DNA of 64,000 nt from Arcuatula senhousia. Its lineage: Eukaryota > Mollusca > Bivalvia > Mytilida > Mytilidae. This document shows, piece after piece, positions 30,974 through 64,000 of this stretch. The notes beneath the pieces were generated by a model. That model was not told where the DNA came from. It was given only the letters and a program-made list of their open reading frames with translations, and did not search any database. A program made the position numbers and the translations under genes. The stretch spans positions 70,219,022-70,283,021 of the forward strand of contig OZ020306.1 of assembly GCA_963971305.1 (NCBI GenBank). Reading direction: 5' to 3'. Position 1 is the first letter of the stretch. Each line of letters starts with the position of its first letter.

Positions 30974-33039
30974 TTTATTTAATCCCTGCATAATGATAAG
31001 GGAGCGACTATATTTGATTTTTTGGGGGAGCTATCATGTGAGATCTGACTGAAAAAAAGACAGGATGTCAAAAATCTGTAAATAATAAAGGCAGGACAGT
31101 GCTTTAAAATAAAGAAAGGAGGATGCAGTTTTTGACTGAAAAATTATGGTAGATATACGAAAAAAAAACTAACTCACAAAAAAAATCAATGCTCCACTGA
31201 TAATCCTTGGCCTTATGTAAGTTTTTAATTGTATATAGACGTGGTTTTAGCTGTACAGTTTTGGACATGCACAGAGTTAACTTGAATAATTCAAGCCATT
31301 TCCGTCTTCGTATACTTCGTAATGTAGCGACTGCAAGAAGCGAAATATGATGACTGTATTATTCGGGTTAGCACGGAGATTAAACACTCAGTTATGAGTA
31401 AACTCTGTATCTGAAAGACGAAGACGAAGACGAAAGGCCTCACGCGGTGTCGTAAATGTTAAAGCAGAAACAATTAGAGTATTTATTTAGCTCACTGTAA
31501 TCATTACATGTGTGCTATAATATAGAACGACTGTTTACAAGTATGAAATAATATGGAATACTAAGATTCAGTCCCAAAAGATACCGGTGGCAATGTTTTA
31601 GATCCATTCATCAAACTTTGATAGGGTGCATCGTTTTTTTTCCCGATGCTTTGAATAATGAAAGTCTATGTTTTTACAGCAGATGTTAAGAAAAAAATCC
31701 AAAGGAAAATTTCTGCCATGTAAAATAAAATTATGAAGAATTCTTTGTCGTGACGCCTTTAAACTAAAATGTTTAACGGAATGAATATTTTTGCTGGTCA
31801 ACCAGGGAAAAAAAAAAAAAACAACAACAACAACTAACAACTAACAAAAAAAAACAAGCCCCTCCCCCTCTTTTAAGCTAAATGCCTTAATGAGCGATCC
31901 CTTGTAATAATATGATGCAGGTTAACCTGTGACGCCCCCGAAGTTTGTACGTATCCTTAAATATTTTACAAGCTAAAATAAGTTTTCAAATGTTTATTGG
32001 GCAATTAATTGAAAAAAATTCTTATTCGAAGATAAAAACAAAGTAGCTTTTCTTGTGGGTCCTTTGTGCGCTTAATGACGTCAGGAATTTTCAAAGAAAA
32101 AAGCGTTAAAAAGACACAGAAAGTCCAGCAAACCGCGCGTGATTTACCGGACGTTGAAGGAAAATTGAGTCCATAGTACAACTAGAAAATTGACATTTCT
32201 ACCATTATCGCTCCCTTCGGGAGCGTATAAATCAAATTTTTTGTATCTTTTTTTTTGTTACAAAGAATTGAACAAAACTGTCAGAGTTGTAGCACCATGC
32301 GCAATATATTGGGCACCACACTGAAACAAAGGTTAGTTAACATAAGACTGAGTATACAAAGTACACAAAAAAATTCCAGACATTATATTTCCCTTTGTCT
32401 GAAGCGTGCCGGTTTCGTCTAGTTAAGACTCGGTTGAAAGGCTCTCTATCCAAAAAAGCCGGATTGAAATGAAGAGCTTTTAAAACAACGAAACACGAAT
32501 TAAAATGCCGAACTTGAACCAAAATTATGACTTAGATAAGATGTAAAAAAAATTGATTTTTGACCATTTTGAAATTAACAAAGGGAATTTTATTTCTTTG
32601 ATATGTTCTTAAACACAGTATAATGAGCGTAAAATGCCCAGCTGAGACAAGTCAGACAATCAGCGGTTTGTGATTACATGCTGGGCTATGAATGGTAATA
32701 TATTATTAACTTTAGAAATTTAAAATGTTTAAAAAATATAATACGATTTTGAACTTGTCCCTAAGATCTACACTGCGGTCAAAAGAAATTGAATTTAAAT
32801 GCTCTCTTAAATCTTTGATTGTTAGTGCAAAGCTACAAAAAAAAATAATAGAAACATTTCAATTCTAAGCATCGGAAATATCAAAATGAAAGCATGACTT
32901 CAATTCTAAGCATCGGACATGCCAAGATGAGAGCATGGAGTTTGAGATGTCATATTTTTGAAAGGAAGGTAAACTGTGAATGTTTTTATTGACCGAGAAG
33001 GGTATCTAAATACCTTTCAGTCATTTTTTTCTGATAGTC

Positions 33040-33365
33040 AGGATAGTGACGACTGGAACCGGCATAACTTAAATTTATTTGGCAGCACTTCTGCTTTCTA
33101 GTACATCCTTTCAGATATCAACCGGAAACACAATTGATTCCAGAGAAAATGTTGAAATTATTTATCTTTTGAGTGTCTTTCTACAGGAATCAAACTTAAC
33201 TTGATAATTATATATGTAATTATTGAACTTAGGAACGTCCTGCTATTATATTTGTTGTTCTTGAATCACTCTGATATCACTTATAATCATATATGTTGTA
33301 ATGTCTTTGCCCCTTGAGTGTCCTTGGCCAATAAACTTATTTGTATTCTATTTGTATTTATTTAT
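33040..33365 (+). repeat. Probable LINE 3' end fragment
   Basis: Ends GTGTCCTTGGCCAATAAACT then TATTTGTATTCTATTTGTATTT. The CCAATAAACT(T/A)ATTTG signature is shared with the LINE tail at 28590, suggesting a related family with a different tail repeat. No coding part recognised. Confidence 0.4.
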
Positions 33366-34298
33366 TGTATTAGATCTTCTCCTTACTAAAGATAACGTGT
33401 ATTGTGCCAAAATTTGTGCATGAAATCATCTTTTGGGATGAAATCGACTCTGCACAATCCCCTCCTGACATTATGAAGTCTTTTAAAAAAAAATTATTGT
33501 ACACCATGGCACTTCTAAACATAATGTTTCAACAATTTTGCCTTTAAAAAAACAATACGAAAAAAACAGCGAGCAGCGACCACTGGTCACATGAAGGCTG
33601 CTGGCTGTTTTTTATTGTGGATTTTTTTCATTTGTCGATTATATTGTAGGTTTTGTCGTGTACGCTAAATTCCACATCTAATTTTCTTCTATTGTAATTT
33701 TCATGAACTACGCATTAGCGTGATGGAGTATATTCCTTTGCTAATTAACGCAAGAAGAAGAAGAAGAAGATTTTATTTTTTTACAGAAAATTTCAAAAAT
33801 TTTCATGCACAACCTTTGTAAGGAGAAGTCAGTCTTATTAGTTTAAATTAAAGAAATGATAAAAGATTTCTAAAATATTTATTTAATAAGCACAATTTTA
33901 TTCAATGTGTATCCATTCTTTAGGCCGCCAGTGTACATTGGAAAAATCAGAAATCAAAGCTAAAATTGAAAAAGGAAGATGTTTTTATATGATTTTATTA
34001 ATTTTCTTTTTCGTTATCTGTAACATTTTTTTTGGGTCAAAATCTGTGAAATTATCATTCGACATTTCAGAAATATTTCATAAATGATAAGATATAGATA
34101 AATAAAAAATATTTTAGGAACATGTCTGTCTTTGTTTTGATCAAAATATTTTTCGGTCATAGTTTTTCTTCGGAATAACTTCGTGTCTATCCGTCAGGTG
34201 AAAGATTTTATTGTCGACATTGTTATGGTGACGGGCGCCAAACTAAACACATTTTTGTCACTGCCAAACACATTTTTGCACTAAAACAAACAGAAAAA

Positions 34299-62575
<28,277 letters not shown>

Positions 62576-63779
62576 GTTTGAGAAAGAAAAGCCTTTCGTG
62601 TATATCCCTAATATCTAATATGTCTAGTTGCATGAAAACCTAGCCGCTGGTGTATCCCCCTAATATATTTACATATCTGCATGAAAACTATCCTTCAATA
62701 TATCTTCTTAAAATGTACTACGTCTTTCCATGCAAAAAATGCCTTTTGTGTAATCCACTAATTTATTACATATATACTCTCTGCATGCTAAACTGGCTTG
62801 TGATGTATTCTGACAATTCCCATATAAACCTTTATGCATGCAAACAATATGTATATTCCCTTTATACTCCTTCGTTTAACTAATACATTGTATATTCAAA
62901 ATTTTATCCATTTCTATATATCTTGGGTTTTTTTATCGTTCCTATATATATTCCTCTTATGGTCCATGGTTCTAACCTATGCACACAACTTTTAATATTA
63001 TGTTCACCATTTCTATATTTCTTTCACATTTCTTTGTTCTTATGCATGCAACTTTCTGTATATTTCATCCTATCAAATTATATCAAATTATATATAATTT
63101 GATCCATAATGATTGTTTTTCCATTTTTGTGCCACATGCATCAATGATATAAACTTTTCTTTAAACATTTTCATTCATATTTTCCTTAAACAAATTTGAG
63201 TTATCTACCTTTTCATGAAATTTTCAATGAGAAATGAAGTTTGAAACTGCTCACACTGTCAAATGATGTCCCATGAGATTCCCTACTTCTACATGGGGAT
63301 GATAGGGAAGTAGACATGATTCATGCTCTCATATTCTGCCAATTTTCATTTTCTTTAATTATTGGACAACTGAATTAAGTTTTATATTTAATTCACATAA
63401 AGGTGAAGGATTTTATTTTCAGTTACTCTTTTTAAAAATTGTATTCATTTTGTGTGTGATCACTGTATTGTTGCTAAATTCATATGGCTATATTTATGTA
63501 TATATTGTCACAATTGAAATGTGAATGACCAACTTAATTTATACCATATGACTGGTAATTTTTGCAGTAATCTAATTTTTGCATTATTTCGCACTTGAAC
63601 ACTACCGCAAAATTTAAAATAGAATATAAAATTATGAAGTATATTAATCTGTTGATTAATATGTAAAACCTCAAAATTAGAATTAGCGAAAATAGAATAA
63701 GAGACCTTTTATTCCAATCTGCAAAAATTTCCAGTTATACAGTTTCTGCAAATATCAGACATTGTATTTTTTCTTGCAG
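62576..63779 (+). other. Intronic sequence after exon 11: nothing recognised
   Basis: Very AT-rich, with a small palindrome ATCAAATTATATATAATTTG at 63083. No further IQ module was found before the window end. Confidence 0.4.
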
Positions 63780-63809
63780 GAATCTTGTGCAATGTTAAGA
63801 AAAAAATAA
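63780..63809 (+). CDS. Possible short last exon of the SPA17-like gene
   Basis: A good acceptor (TTTTTTCTTGCAG) is followed in phase 0 by codons for ESCAMLRKK and TAA. It would give exon 11 a nine-residue end. The evidence is only the splice site and phase; the real continuation may lie beyond the window. Confidence 0.3.
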   Translation, partial: ESCAMLRKK

Positions 63810-64000
63810 TGTTTTCAAGCATTTGTTTTCATCTATTTTATTCACATTTTTACCTTTCATTTAATTTATTTTGTTTTTGTTTTATGTTGAAATGAAGAAT
63901 AGTATACTTTTTGTGCAATAATTCTTGGTTCAAATCACAGTAAGAGAAAATCAGTTCAACAGAAAGAATTTAACTACCAATTTGATTTACAAATTTCAAT

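Noticed and set aside
34212..34235. GTTATGGTGAC upstream of the SPA17-like start as a ciliary X-box
   Set aside because: The left half departs from the consensus; one loose match in a short promoter region is expected by chance.

Overview
The window is animal nuclear DNA: AT-rich, intron-rich and crowded with short inverted-repeat elements. The organism is most likely a bivalve mollusc, probably a mytilid-type mussel. I base this on abundant repeat families I associate with bivalve genomes, such as ends reading AGCTCACCTGACC with GGTCCAGGTGAGCT and GAGCGATTCAGGCTCC, runs of GACGGACAGAC, and TATACCCCCACTCG units. No bacterial-type gene, rRNA, tRNA or CRISPR array was seen.

Three host genes can be built from exons with consistent splice sites and reading phase. 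(1) 452-4000, plus strand: a four-exon gene for a 175-residue, charged, coiled-coil-like protein that I do not recognise. (2) 24533 down to 5391, minus strand: a complete 14-coding-exon CHEK1 gene (checkpoint kinase 1, 495 residues) with kinase domain, SQ phosphorylation sites and KA1-like C-terminus. (3) 34299 to beyond 63000, plus strand: a SPA17-like (sperm protein 17) gene. It has an RIIa docking domain exon, the Sp17 signature exon, then an array of exons encoding ten IQ (calmodulin-binding) motifs, with three exons that end in stop codons. Genes 1 and 2 converge; genes 2 and 3 diverge across about 9.8 kb holding a degenerate LINE retrotransposon and a TIR element with a 9-bp target duplication.

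The main oddity is in CHEK1. The last 42 bp of its seventh coding exon plus five intron bases (GTAAG) have been amplified into a 47-bp minisatellite of about 59 copies (14610-17380). Every copy carries a consensus 5' splice site, so one exon is followed by dozens of decoy donors. CHEK1 also holds a decayed duplicate of exon 13 and a 33-bp microexon. In the SPA17-like gene, a candidate alternative first exon at 45245 would replace the docking domain with a glycine-2 (myristoylation-type) N-terminus in the same splice phase.

Repeats fill much of the rest: MITEs with 6-9 bp target duplications, long foldback palindromes, a MITE interrupted by two later insertions (5818-7856), a hAT-like element holding a second MITE (37223-39175), and a tandem-unit element that contains a copy of itself (39512-43404).
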